In this document: piece by piece, positions 17,297-24,599 of the stretch | Layout: each line of letters opens with the position of its first letter | How positions within the stretch are numbered: position 1 is the first letter of the stretch | NCBI RefSeq assembly: GCF_017991995.1 | Contig: NZ_JAGOPN010000010.1 | Location: 62,001-126,000 of the forward strand | Direction of reading: 5' to 3' | DNA length: 64,000 nucleotides | From: Pseudacidovorax sp. | GTDB lineage: Bacteria; Pseudomonadota; Gammaproteobacteria; Burkholderiales; Burkholderiaceae_C | The notes under the pieces: generated by a model | Database searches by the model: none | Told to the model about the DNA's origin: nothing | The model's input: only the letters and a program-made list of their open reading frames with translations | Position numbers and translations under genes: made by a program

Positions 17297-17325
17297 ACAT
17301 TACTTTTGATTGGTTTAGTTGTCAA
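17297..17325 (-). promoter_or_regulatory. Sigma70 promoter for the 17247-13475 operon with overlapping inverted repeat
   Basis: On the minus strand TTGACA (17325-17320), a 17-bp spacer and TAATGT (17302-17297) form a near-consensus sigma70 promoter about 50 nt before the first gene. A perfect AGTTG-A-CAACT inverted repeat (17317-17327) covers the -35 box, the right place for a repressor to block polymerase. No regulator gene is adjacent, so the controller is unknown. Confidence 0.65.
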
Positions 17326-17464
17326 CTTAATTGCCGCTCTCCCTTCGCTGGTGCCCGCCCGCGTCTGGAGCGCGGCTTCGCGCGTGTTTGGGGCTGCCTT
17401 GCCGGCCGCGACCGAGCCGGATCACGGGGCGACCGCACCCCGGCAAAAATTTTTGCGAGGGGTG

Positions 17465-17494
17465 TTGACCATGCCGAAAAAGCCTGCCTATAAT
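17465..17494 (+). promoter_or_regulatory. tRNA-Lys promoter
   Basis: TTGACC (17465-17470), an 18-bp spacer and a consensus TATAAT (17489-17494) end 39 nt before the tRNA. This is the strong promoter expected for a stable RNA gene. Confidence 0.75.
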
Positions 17495-17533
17495 CGCGTT
17501 CTTCGCTGAGTTGATCGACAGATCGATGCAAGC

Positions 17534-17609
17534 GGGCTCTTAGCTCAGTTGGTAGAGCAGCGGACTCTTAATCCGTAGGTCGAGTGTTCGAGTCACTCAG
17601 GGCCCACCA
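17534..17609 (+). tRNA. tRNA-Lys(CTT)
   Basis: A full 76-nt cloverleaf can be drawn: acceptor stem GGGCTCT/AGGGCCC, D arm GCTC/GAGC, anticodon stem GCGGA/TCCGT with loop CTCTTAA (anticodon CTT, lysine AAG codons), T arm GAGTG-TTCGAGT-CACTC, and encoded CCA end. Its 3' end is followed at once by foreign-looking, lower-GC DNA with an AlpA-like gene and a conjugation module, so it may be the insertion site of the element. Confidence 0.95.
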
Positions 17610-17626
17610 AAAACTCCTTATGAATC

Positions 17627-17660
17627 AAGCACTTAGATCGAGAGATCTGGGTGCTTTTTT
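17627..17660 (+). terminator. Rho-independent terminator after tRNA-Lys
   Basis: AAGCAC and AGATC pair with GATCT and GTGCTT around a GAGA loop, followed by six Ts. It lies 18 nt after the tRNA CCA end. The C-terminal codons of the AlpA-like gene on the other strand run into it. Confidence 0.8.
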
Positions 17661-18016
17661 CTTTTCGACGCGTCGTCATCCGTTGTGTCCGAGTCGTGTC
17701 CGAAATCTGAGTATGCATCGCTTGCAGTGCGCCCTGTGTTGCCAGAACCACACCGAACACTACATGGAGCACCGCACCTCGGGGCTGCGTATCCCTGTGG
17801 ATCGTCGATCCAAGCCTGCAGCGCTCCAGGACTCCAGCCGCATGCTCGCCCTCCCAGGTGCACGGGCGGAGGAAACCTCCCATCCGCGATGCGGCGGTAC
17901 AGCGTGGCACGACTCAGGGCCGTGATCCGCAGCAGGTCGGCCATGCGATAAAACGCTGGCTGAGGAATGCTTTCTCTGTGCGTGGATTGACGATCTGACC
18001 AGTCTCCAAACAGCAT
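17633..18016 (-). CDS. AlpA-like (MerR/excisionase-fold) regulator, possibly truncated or re-ended at the island border
   Basis: Up to 127 residues; the conserved part is MADLLRITALSRATLYRRIADGRF followed by PPPVHLGGRACGWSPGALQAW (described in two pieces), the AlpA/phage regulatory winged-helix pattern. AlpA proteins of genomic islands control the excisionase or integrase. The start is either 18016 or the ATG at 17944 just before the domain. The tail (Asp/Lys-rich) reads into the tRNA terminator, which suggests the 3' end was created at an integration junction. No integrase gene is next to it. Confidence 0.6.
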   Translation of the reverse strand: MLFGDWSDRQSTHRESIPQPAFYRMADLLRITALSRATLYRRIADGRFPPPVHLGGRACGWSPGALQAWIDDPQGYAAPRCGAPCSVRCGSGNTGRTASDAYSDFGHDSDTTDDDASKRKKHPDLSI

Positions 18017-18346
18017 GGCAAGCTCCTGATAGGCAGGCCTTCAGAGTGCCGCTGGGGCGCGGATTACCACACCCGTCCCGGCGTGATTGAGCAAGCTGCA
18101 GCGCAGCCGATGCGAATCACACGGTTTCGGATCGCTTCACAGGTTTTCTGAGCGGCTCCTCAATCTCTTGTTGCGTGTTAGCCGAGGCCGATTCCGGCGC
18201 CACGCTCAAGAGCCCTACTCATGCAGAGGCGGCTTTCATTTTCGACATCAGCGACAGTTAGCTGAAGGCGACTCGTCCAATGCTCGACCGCATGGTGGGA
18301 CTCGTCCCGCACAGGATCACGAGCACGAATCCTGCAGAATTCGGAC
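18017..18346. other. Non-coding spacer between AlpA-like and XRE-like genes
   Basis: About 330 bp of lower-GC DNA without a convincing reading frame, tRNA, or repeat. It probably carries the promoters of the two divergent regulator genes. I see no clear -35/-10 pair. Confidence 0.5.
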
Positions 18347-18796
18347 ATGCCTAACATCGCCTCCGTCCTTAAGAGGGAAATTTCGCGCGTCGCCCGCAAG
18401 GAAGTTCGCGCCGAACTTGAAGCCTTGAAGAAACTCACTGCCGTGCAGCGTAGCAAGATCGCCGAGTTGCGACGGCAGGTAAGTGCACTGGACAGAGAGT
18501 TCAAGCAGTTCTCGAAAGCCCTCTGCTCTCACGCCACGCCGGTCGGCCGACGGGCTTCAAACAACGCTGAAGATGGCGTGCGCCGACGCTTCAGCGCCAC
18601 GCGCCTGGCAAAGCACCGAGCCAAGTTGGAACTGTCCGCAGCTACGTACGGCCAGTTGGTCGGAGTGTCCGGTCAAACCATCTATCACTGGGAGCAAGGC
18701 AAAGCACGTCCTCGCACCGCGCAATTGCAGGCCCTTGCGGCAGTTCGCGGTATGGGCAAGAGGGAAGCAGAAAAGCGACTTACCGAGGTGAAGTGA
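18347..18796 (+). CDS. XRE-type helix-turn-helix protein with N-terminal coiled coil
   Basis: A 149-residue basic protein. Residues about 8-60 are charged and helical (RKEVRAELEALKKL), a likely coiled coil. Residues about 95-140 form a cro/C1-type HTH (TYGQLVGVSGQTIYHWEQGK) ending in a Lys/Glu-rich tail. Codon use and GC are lower than in the chromosomal genes. It is convergent with the DUF2274 gene at the distal end of the trb cluster. It probably regulates the mobile element; target unknown. Confidence 0.65.
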   Translation: MPNIASVLKREISRVARKEVRAELEALKKLTAVQRSKIAELRRQVSALDREFKQFSKALCSHATPVGRRASNNAEDGVRRRFSATRLAKHRAKLELSAATYGQLVGVSGQTIYHWEQGKARPRTAQLQALAAVRGMGKREAEKRLTEVK

Positions 18797-18826
18797 CAGC
18801 AACTCTGCCGCGACACTCCTGAACGG

Positions 18827-19051
18827 CTACCGCTTCTGAGACGACGCGCGAAAGCCCCGGTCCCGCGCCATGAAGGCATCCAGCATGTGCGGGATCAGCG
18901 TCATAGCGTCGACTGCCTCGCCGTACGTCTGCGTATACAGCGCGGCGTAGCGCTCAAGGTCCTCCTTCAGGCCTGCCGGGCAGACAAAGGTCAGCTTGAC
19001 GCTCTCGGTCTTGGGCAGCGGCCCGATCCGCAGCTTTCGTGTCGTGTTCAT
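18827..19051 (-). CDS. DUF2274 family protein, distal to trbI
   Basis: A 74-residue small protein (KLRIGPLPKTESVKLTFVCP; KEDLERYAALYTQTYGEAVD) of the family that commonly follows trbI in Tn4371-type elements and related plasmids. The start overlaps the trbI stop by 4 nt, so it is the last gene of the transfer operon. Its N-terminal beta strand plus helices resemble a ribbon-helix-helix DNA-binding protein, but the function is not known. Confidence 0.82.
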   Translation of the reverse strand: MNTTRKLRIGPLPKTESVKLTFVCPAGLKEDLERYAALYTQTYGEAVDAMTLIPHMLDAFMARDRGFRASSQKR

Positions 19052-20349
19052 CGTGATGCGCCCCGGCTGAAGAACAGCGGCTGGTACGGCCGCAGTACCA
19101 GGTCGCGGTTGACGATGACGCGCACCGGCAGCCCCGGCCGCGCGCTCAGCGTCGGCTGGAGGTTCATGTTGCGCCGAGTCATCTCCTGCCCCGCCTGGCT
19201 CACGCTGTCCTGCAGGCTGTCCCGCCCGGCAATGACGATGCGGTTGCCATCCTGCCGGTTCTCCGGCGCGGCCAGCTCGGCGCCGATGCCCAGCAGCGTC
19301 GTCAGGGCCGCGCCAGCGAAGACACGATCCCAGTGCCAGTCCACGCCGTCCTCCAGCCCGGCATGGCCTGCGGGGTCGGTGCCCACGAGGTTGTCCAGCG
19401 CCAAGGAGGACGTGTCGGGCAGCACGATGCGGTTCCACACCACCTGCACGCGGCTCTGCCCGTAGCTCACCTGGCTGTTGTACTTGCCCAGGATGCGCGA
19501 GCCCTGCGGGATCAGCAGGAACCGCCCCATGGCCGTGTCGTAGACCGGCTCCGTCACCGTGGCGATCACGTCGCCCGGCAGGTCGGACCGGATGCCCGTG
19601 ACCAGCGCGCCGGCGATCACCGTCCCGGCCATCACCTGGTAGGGCGAGGCCGGCGGCTTCAGGTCGCCGGCATTGCGGGTTTCCGTCGAGCCGGCTTTCA
19701 GGAACGCCTCCTTCTGGTCCTGCCGGTTCTGCACGGCGGTCGGATCGGCGGGCTGCGCCCCAGCTGAGCCCGGTCCACCTGCATGCGGATCGAAGGCCGT
19801 GCCGGAGTTCAGGCCTGACGCAGCAGCGGCCTGCAATGGCGCCGCAGCTGCGCCCTTCTGCCCGCCCGAGCGGAAGAACACCGGCGAGGCCGCCGCCGCG
19901 TCCGCCTCCTTGCGCAAAACATCCTCGGGACCGTGCCCTGGCGACACATCGCCCGGCACCAACGGCTGCTGCGAACGCACGACGGCCGGCCCCAGATCGC
20001 CCGGCAACGGCGGCCCCAGCTCGGGCACGCCGCTCGGCAAACGGGGCGGCAGCTTCGAGTAGTCCGCCGGAAGCTGGCTCAGCCCGTCCGAGCGTGGGAC
20101 GCGGTCGACGTTGTACAGCTCGGCCTGCTCGCCCGCGCGGCGCTGACGCGGCTGCAGCGACCACAGGGTGGCGCCCAGCACGGCCGCGGCGAGGCTGCCG
20201 GCCAGGACCGCCAGCATGCGCCGGTTCAGGCGCGTCACCGGCCGCGGGCGGGCCCGCAGCGCCACGCTCTCCGGCGCCACCTTCGGCGCCGTGCCGGGCG
20301 CAGGCGCGTCCGACATCTTCGGCGTCCGGAGCATGTCGTCCTGGCCCAC
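19048..20349 (-). CDS. trbI: TrbI (VirB10-type) conjugal transfer protein
   Basis: A 433-residue inner-to-outer membrane scaffold of the type IV secretion channel. A cytoplasmic N-terminus, one membrane helix (about residues 35-55, MLAVLAGSLAAAVLGATLW), a Pro-rich periplasmic linker and the VirB10 beta-barrel domain (VPRSDG... IPQGSRILGKYNSQV) are present. I choose the GTG at 20349 because GGAGG lies 8 nt before it and trbG ends at 20352; ATG codons at 20334 and 20316 are alternatives. Confidence 0.9.
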   Translation of the reverse strand: MGQDDMLRTPKMSDAPAPGTAPKVAPESVALRARPRPVTRLNRRMLAVLAGSLAAAVLGATLWSLQPRQRRAGEQAELYNVDRVPRSDGLSQLPADYSKLPPRLPSGVPELGPPLPGDLGPAVVRSQQPLVPGDVSPGHGPEDVLRKEADAAAASPVFFRSGGQKGAAAAPLQAAAASGLNSGTAFDPHAGGPGSAGAQPADPTAVQNRQDQKEAFLKAGSTETRNAGDLKPPASPYQVMAGTVIAGALVTGIRSDLPGDVIATVTEPVYDTAMGRFLLIPQGSRILGKYNSQVSYGQSRVQVVWNRIVLPDTSSLALDNLVGTDPAGHAGLEDGVDWHWDRVFAGAALTTLLGIGAELAAPENRQDGNRIVIAGRDSLQDSVSQAGQEMTRRNMNLQPTLSARPGLPVRVIVNRDLVLRPYQPLFFSRGASR

Positions 20350-20351
20350 GG

Positions 20352-21362
20352 TCAGTCCCTCCGCGCCACGCCGTCGGTCCGCTCGATGCGCACCACGTCC
20401 GCCTTGCCACCCCCCAGACGCAGCTCCGCTGCGCCGAAGAGGCGATCCACGATGTAGTACGGCGCTCGGAAGCGATGGTTCACCAACTGCGCCTCGCCCT
20501 GCGCGCCGATCAAGAACAGGGGTGGCAGCTCGCCCTGCGCGATGCCGGCGGGGAACTGGATATAGGCCTTGCGCCCGTCGTCGAAAGCCCGCAGCGGCCT
20601 CCACGGCGGGCTGTCGCCGCTGATCGCGTAGCGGAAGCGCAGGCTCTCCAGCGACAGGCCCGTGTCCACCGGCGCGGCCGCCTGGGCTTCCCGCGCCTGC
20701 TTCTGCAAGGCGAGTAAGCGGTCCTTCGGATAGTCCCAGGACACCGAGGCCATCCAGGCCTTCTCCGTCGAGGTCAGCTCGACCAGGTACGTTCGGCGAC
20801 TGGTCGTGATGACCAGGTTGGTCTTCAGACCCGTGCGCGTGGGCTTGACCATCACGTTGACCCGCCGCGCGTCACCGTCGCCGCTGGCCGTGTCGCCCAC
20901 GATCCAGCGCACCGTGTCGCCCGCGGCCACCGTCACCAGATCCTCGCCCGGCTGCAGCGAGATCACTGTCACGCGCCCCACCGCCGCATAGACCTGGTAC
21001 AGCGCCCCCTCGCTGAAGGGCCAGACCTGGATCGCGTTGACATAGCCCTCGCGCGTGGGTGCGACGCGCGCCTCCTCGTTGGCTTTCGACACCCGCACCT
21101 TCTCGTCGGCTGGCTCCGGCGGAAGCCGGGCTGCACCTGCATCCACATTCGGCAGTAGCTTCATCTGCGCCGGCATCGGCAGCACCGTCGGCACCTCCAC
21201 CACTTCCACCGGCTTCGGCGGCTCGGGCACAGGCTGAGTTGCCACGGGGGCGGGCTCGTCGAGCGAGACGGCCGGCGGCGGCTTGCCCCGCGAGGCACAG
21301 CCGGCCATAAGGGCCGCGGCCAGCAGCGCCGCGGGTACGGAAACACGGATACGTGCATTCAT
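20352..21362 (-). CDS. trbG: TrbG (VirB9-type) conjugal transfer protein
   Basis: A 336-residue periplasmic/outer-membrane component of the transfer channel. A lipoprotein signal (LLAAALMAGC, Cys near residue 22) and the two beta-sandwich VirB9 domain segments (NAIQVWPFSEGALYQVYAA; YAISGDSPPWRPLRAFDDG) are visible. It overlaps trbF by 4 nt and is 2 nt from trbI. Confidence 0.9.
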   Translation of the reverse strand: MNARIRVSVPAALLAAALMAGCASRGKPPPAVSLDEPAPVATQPVPEPPKPVEVVEVPTVLPMPAQMKLLPNVDAGAARLPPEPADEKVRVSKANEEARVAPTREGYVNAIQVWPFSEGALYQVYAAVGRVTVISLQPGEDLVTVAAGDTVRWIVGDTASGDGDARRVNVMVKPTRTGLKTNLVITTSRRTYLVELTSTEKAWMASVSWDYPKDRLLALQKQAREAQAAAPVDTGLSLESLRFRYAISGDSPPWRPLRAFDDGRKAYIQFPAGIAQGELPPLFLIGAQGEAQLVNHRFRAPYYIVDRLFGAAELRLGGGKADVVRIERTDGVARRD

Positions 21363-22063
21363 GGCTTGGCTCCTGGCGAGGCGTCGAGTTCACGGCTCCA
21401 CGACAGACCGTTGACGTAGATGCCCAGGGGGTTCTTGCGCAGCCGCTCCTCGGTGCGCGGGGGCTGCAGGACGATCGACAGTACGGCCGTCCAGTGCTCC
21501 AGACCGGCGGCCTCGCCGTTGCCGTAGCGCCGCTCGGTCCAGCGCACCTGGAAGGACGATTCGCTGGCGCGCACGATGCTGTTGACCTGCACCGTGACCG
21601 TTTCCTGCCCGATGCGCGAGAACGGGTCGTTGGCGCGGGCGTGGTCGTTCAGCACGGCCGCGCCCCGGTCGGTGGTGTAGTCGTAGGCGTCGAGCCAGTT
21701 CTGGCGCACCACGACCGGGTCGATAGACAAGGATCGCACCAGCGTGACGAAGCGCGCGAGGTGGTGCGCAATCTGCGCATCGCCGGGCTGGTAGGGCGTC
21801 GCGGCCTCGCCCACGGCCCGCACCTGTCCCGCCTGGTCCACCTCGACCACGTAGGGCGTCACGATGGACTGCGCCGAGCGCCAGACGAGGCCGCCAGCCA
21901 TCAGCAACGCGAGCGTGAGGCAACCGAAGGCCATCAACCGCCAGTTCCTGGCCTGCACGCGGGCCGAGCCGATGCGCTCGTCCCAAGCCTGCCTGGCGGC
22001 CTGGTAAGGAGTCACTGGCGCCGGCGTGTCTGAATACCGCACCAGGGGACGCTTGAATCGCAT
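21359..22063 (-). CDS. trbF: TrbF (VirB8-type) conjugal transfer protein
   Basis: A 234-residue bitopic inner-membrane protein. A short cytoplasmic N-terminus (NPYQAARQAWDER-like), one helix at about residues 42-62 (LMAFGCLTLALLMAGGLVW) and a periplasmic VirB8 domain (TPYVVEVDQAG; RNPLGIYVNGLSWSREL) match the family in order and length. It sits between trbL and trbG. Confidence 0.9.
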   Translation of the reverse strand: MRFKRPLVRYSDTPAPVTPYQAARQAWDERIGSARVQARNWRLMAFGCLTLALLMAGGLVWRSAQSIVTPYVVEVDQAGQVRAVGEAATPYQPGDAQIAHHLARFVTLVRSLSIDPVVVRQNWLDAYDYTTDRGAAVLNDHARANDPFSRIGQETVTVQVNSIVRASESSFQVRWTERRYGNGEAAGLEHWTAVLSIVLQPPRTEERLRKNPLGIYVNGLSWSRELDASPGAKP

Positions 22064-22074
22064 GAGGATTTCTT

Positions 22075-23451
22075 TCAGGAGCTGGACTCGTCGCGCAGGC
22101 TGGGCCCGGCCCCGCCGCCGCCGTGGTCGCCCGAGCGCAGCACGTGCGCGGCGGTCGTGGCCGCATGCGCCGCCTGCTGGCGCCGGCGCATACGTTGCGC
22201 CCAGGCCGGCTCCGAGGCGGCGGACGGCGCGCCGTCGGCCTCTGCCGAGATACCGGATGCCGCAGCGGCACCAGGCGCGGCCGCACCGGCCACGAAGCCC
22301 GCCACCCGGTCCTTGACTGCCTTGGCGCCAGCAGCCACGCGCTGCCCGGCCGCACTCGCCCCCGTCTTCGCGACATTGGCGAGGCCGGCGCCCGCGGCCC
22401 GGATCGGACCGCCGGTCGATGCTGCCGCGCCGGTCTGGTAGGCCGCCCTCGCGTCGCTGGCCAGCGATGAGGCCGCACGTCCTGCAGTAGCTGCGCCACC
22501 GATGGCCGTCCGCGTGGCACCCGGCGCCATGCGTGCGCCGGCGGCAACGGCGGAGCCCGCACCCGCCACGGCGGCCGTGCCAGCGACAGCCAGTCCCGCA
22601 GCGCCGATCGCCGTGCCCGCCGCCGCGCCGGCCCCGAGCTGCGGCGCCCCGGACACCAGCCCGGTGGCGATCCCCGGCCCGAAGATGCCCAGCCCCAGCA
22701 TGGCCAGAGATGCCAGCATGACCACCAGCGCATGGTCGATGTTCGGATCGGCGCCTGGCGCCGTGGTGAACTCGCTGAACAACGTCGAGCCGATCCCCAC
22801 GATCACCGCCAGCACCAGCACCTTGATGCCCGAGGACACCACGTTGCCCAGCACCTTCTCGGCCAGGAACGAGGTCTTGTTCCACAACGCAAAGGGCACC
22901 AGCACGAAGCCGGCGAGCGTGGTCAGCTTGAACTCGATCAGCGTGACAAAGAGCTGCACCGCCAGCACGAAGAAGGCCACGATCAGCACCAGCCACGCCA
23001 GGAACAGCACCGCGATCGTGTCCACGTGCGCGAACACCTCCGGGAAGCCCGTCATGGTCCCGATCTGCTCCATGATCGGCCGGCCGGCAGCGATGCCGAC
23101 CTTGGCCAGTTGCCCCGGCTGCAGCAACTGCGCCTTCGACAGGCCCGAGCCGGAGGCGGTCAGCCCCAGCCCGGCGAAGGAGTTGAAGACGATGCCCGCG
23201 AGTCGGTTGAAGTTGCCCAGGATGTAGGCGAAGGCACCGACGTAGAGCACCTTCCTGACCAAACGCGCCAACACCTCGTCGCCCTGTCCCGAGGCATGGC
23301 TCATGGCCCAGAAGAGGCCCGCCAGCGTCATGTCGATCGCCACCAGCGTGGCCGTGAGGAACGCCACCTCGCCGCGCAGCAGCCCGAAACCCGAGTCGAT
23401 GTAGCGCGAGTAGGTGTCGAGGAGACGATCGATCACCGCCACGTCGTCCAT
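22075..23451 (-). CDS. trbL: TrbL (VirB6-type) polytopic membrane protein
   Basis: A 458-residue integral membrane protein forming the inner-membrane pore of the transfer system. Several hydrophobic helices lie in the first 260 residues (FLTATLVAIDMTLAGLFW, VLFLAWLVLIVAFFVLAVQL, LVVMLASLAMLGLGIFG), followed by a long Ala/Gly-rich cytoplasmic tail. Start 23451 has GGAG 5 nt upstream and lies at the end of the lipoprotein gene. Confidence 0.9.
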   Translation of the reverse strand: MDDVAVIDRLLDTYSRYIDSGFGLLRGEVAFLTATLVAIDMTLAGLFWAMSHASGQGDEVLARLVRKVLYVGAFAYILGNFNRLAGIVFNSFAGLGLTASGSGLSKAQLLQPGQLAKVGIAAGRPIMEQIGTMTGFPEVFAHVDTIAVLFLAWLVLIVAFFVLAVQLFVTLIEFKLTTLAGFVLVPFALWNKTSFLAEKVLGNVVSSGIKVLVLAVIVGIGSTLFSEFTTAPGADPNIDHALVVMLASLAMLGLGIFGPGIATGLVSGAPQLGAGAAAGTAIGAAGLAVAGTAAVAGAGSAVAAGARMAPGATRTAIGGAATAGRAASSLASDARAAYQTGAAASTGGPIRAAGAGLANVAKTGASAAGQRVAAGAKAVKDRVAGFVAGAAAPGAAAASGISAEADGAPSAASEPAWAQRMRRRQQAAHAATTAAHVLRSGDHGGGGAGPSLRDESSS

Positions 23452-23453
23452 GG

Positions 23454-23807
23454 CTACTCCTTCGGTGCCGCCGGCGAAGATGGCGGGGAAGGCGAAGAAG
23501 GCGCAGGCGAAGCCGATCCGGCCGGCTTGGATGCCTCCTCCTGCCAGAAGCCGCCCGGCGACGATGCAGATGGCGTGTACTTCGGTCCGCCGGAGCCGAA
23601 GAAACGCCGCCGGGTCGCCTCGGCCACCGCATTGCACTGCGCATCGCCGATCCTGGCGTGGTCAGCCTTGCAAGCAGCGCGCAGCTCCTTCAGCCGCTCG
23701 GGGTTCGCCACCAGCGACTCGACCGATTCGATGCTACCCACCGGCGAGGACTGGCCACAGGCCGCCAGCGTCAGCGCTACAGCAATCACGACAAAGAGCT
23801 TCTTCAT
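23454..23807 (-). CDS. Small lipoprotein in the trbK/eexN position (likely entry exclusion)
   Basis: A 117-residue protein with a clear lipoprotein signal (MKKLFVVIAVALTLAACGQS; Cys17), two further Cys residues (ACKADH, QCNAV), and a Pro/Ser-rich tail. Its place between trbJ and trbL and the pattern of ERLKELRAACKAD followed by AQCNAVAEATRRRFF are those of EexN-family entry-exclusion lipoproteins, which stop uptake of a second copy of the same element. TrbK itself is the IncP equivalent. Confidence 0.78.
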   Translation of the reverse strand: MKKLFVVIAVALTLAACGQSSPVGSIESVESLVANPERLKELRAACKADHARIGDAQCNAVAEATRRRFFGSGGPKYTPSASSPGGFWQEEASKPAGSASPAPSSPSPPSSPAAPKE

Positions 23808-23816
23808 GTCATCTCC

Positions 23817-24599
23817 TCACGGGTTGCCGTAGAAGTTCACGGTGTAGGGCGTGTACGGCGTCCCAATGCCCATGAAGCGGCGGCGCACCTCGCGGGCGCG
23901 CTCCTGCACCGCCACCTGCCGTGCCTGCTCCAGCGCGACGGCGCGGTCCTGGGTGATCCGCAACTGCTGCGCCTGGATCGACTGCTTGGCCTGCAGGGCC
24001 AGCAGTTGGTTCGTCGCCTGCATGGCCTGCAAAGCACCCGTCGCGGACTGGCTCCTGTCCACCAGGTCGGCCAGCACGCCCTCGTCCACGCCCAGGTTTT
24101 TTGACACCTGCGCCTGCATCCGCAGAGCGGTCTGCAAGCCGTCGAGCGTGTGCTTCCACCGCTCGCGGGCGTCCTGGACCATCCGGTCGCCGCTCACCGT
24201 GGCGGCGTACTGCTCGGGATAGAGGCGCTGGAATTCCTTGTCCATGGCCGCCACGTCGTAGGCCAGCCCCTTAGCCTGGGCGATCAGCCGCTGCGTGGCC
24301 GCCAGGTTGCTGCGCAGGCGGCTGACCACGCTGAACGGCAGGCTGGCGAGGTTGCGCGCCTGGTTCATCAGCATCTGCGACTCGTTCTGCAGCTGCTGCA
24401 CCTGGTTGCTGATCTGCTCCAGCGTGTTGGCCGCCGTCATCATGTTCTGCATGAAGTTGGAGGCGTCGAACACGGTGTCGCCGATGCCGAAGATGGCGTG
24501 GGCCGGCTGCCCGGCGCCGAGAGCCAGCGCGCCAGCGGCGGCCAGCGCGACGACACGAGGCTTGAGCTTCAGGGGTTTGAGGAAAGGCTTGCAATTCAT
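23817..24599 (-). CDS. trbJ: TrbJ (VirB5-type) conjugal transfer protein
   Basis: A 260-residue exported protein. The signal peptide (VVALAAAGALALGAGQPAHA) is followed by a long, Gln-rich helical bundle (EQISNQVQQLQNESQMLMNQ), as in VirB5/TrbJ pilus-tip proteins. The ATG at 24599 overlaps the trbE stop (ATGA). Confidence 0.88.
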   Translation of the reverse strand: MNCKPFLKPLKLKPRVVALAAAGALALGAGQPAHAIFGIGDTVFDASNFMQNMMTAANTLEQISNQVQQLQNESQMLMNQARNLASLPFSVVSRLRSNLAATQRLIAQAKGLAYDVAAMDKEFQRLYPEQYAATVSGDRMVQDARERWKHTLDGLQTALRMQAQVSKNLGVDEGVLADLVDRSQSATGALQAMQATNQLLALQAKQSIQAQQLRITQDRAVALEQARQVAVQERAREVRRRFMGIGTPYTPYTVNFYGNP

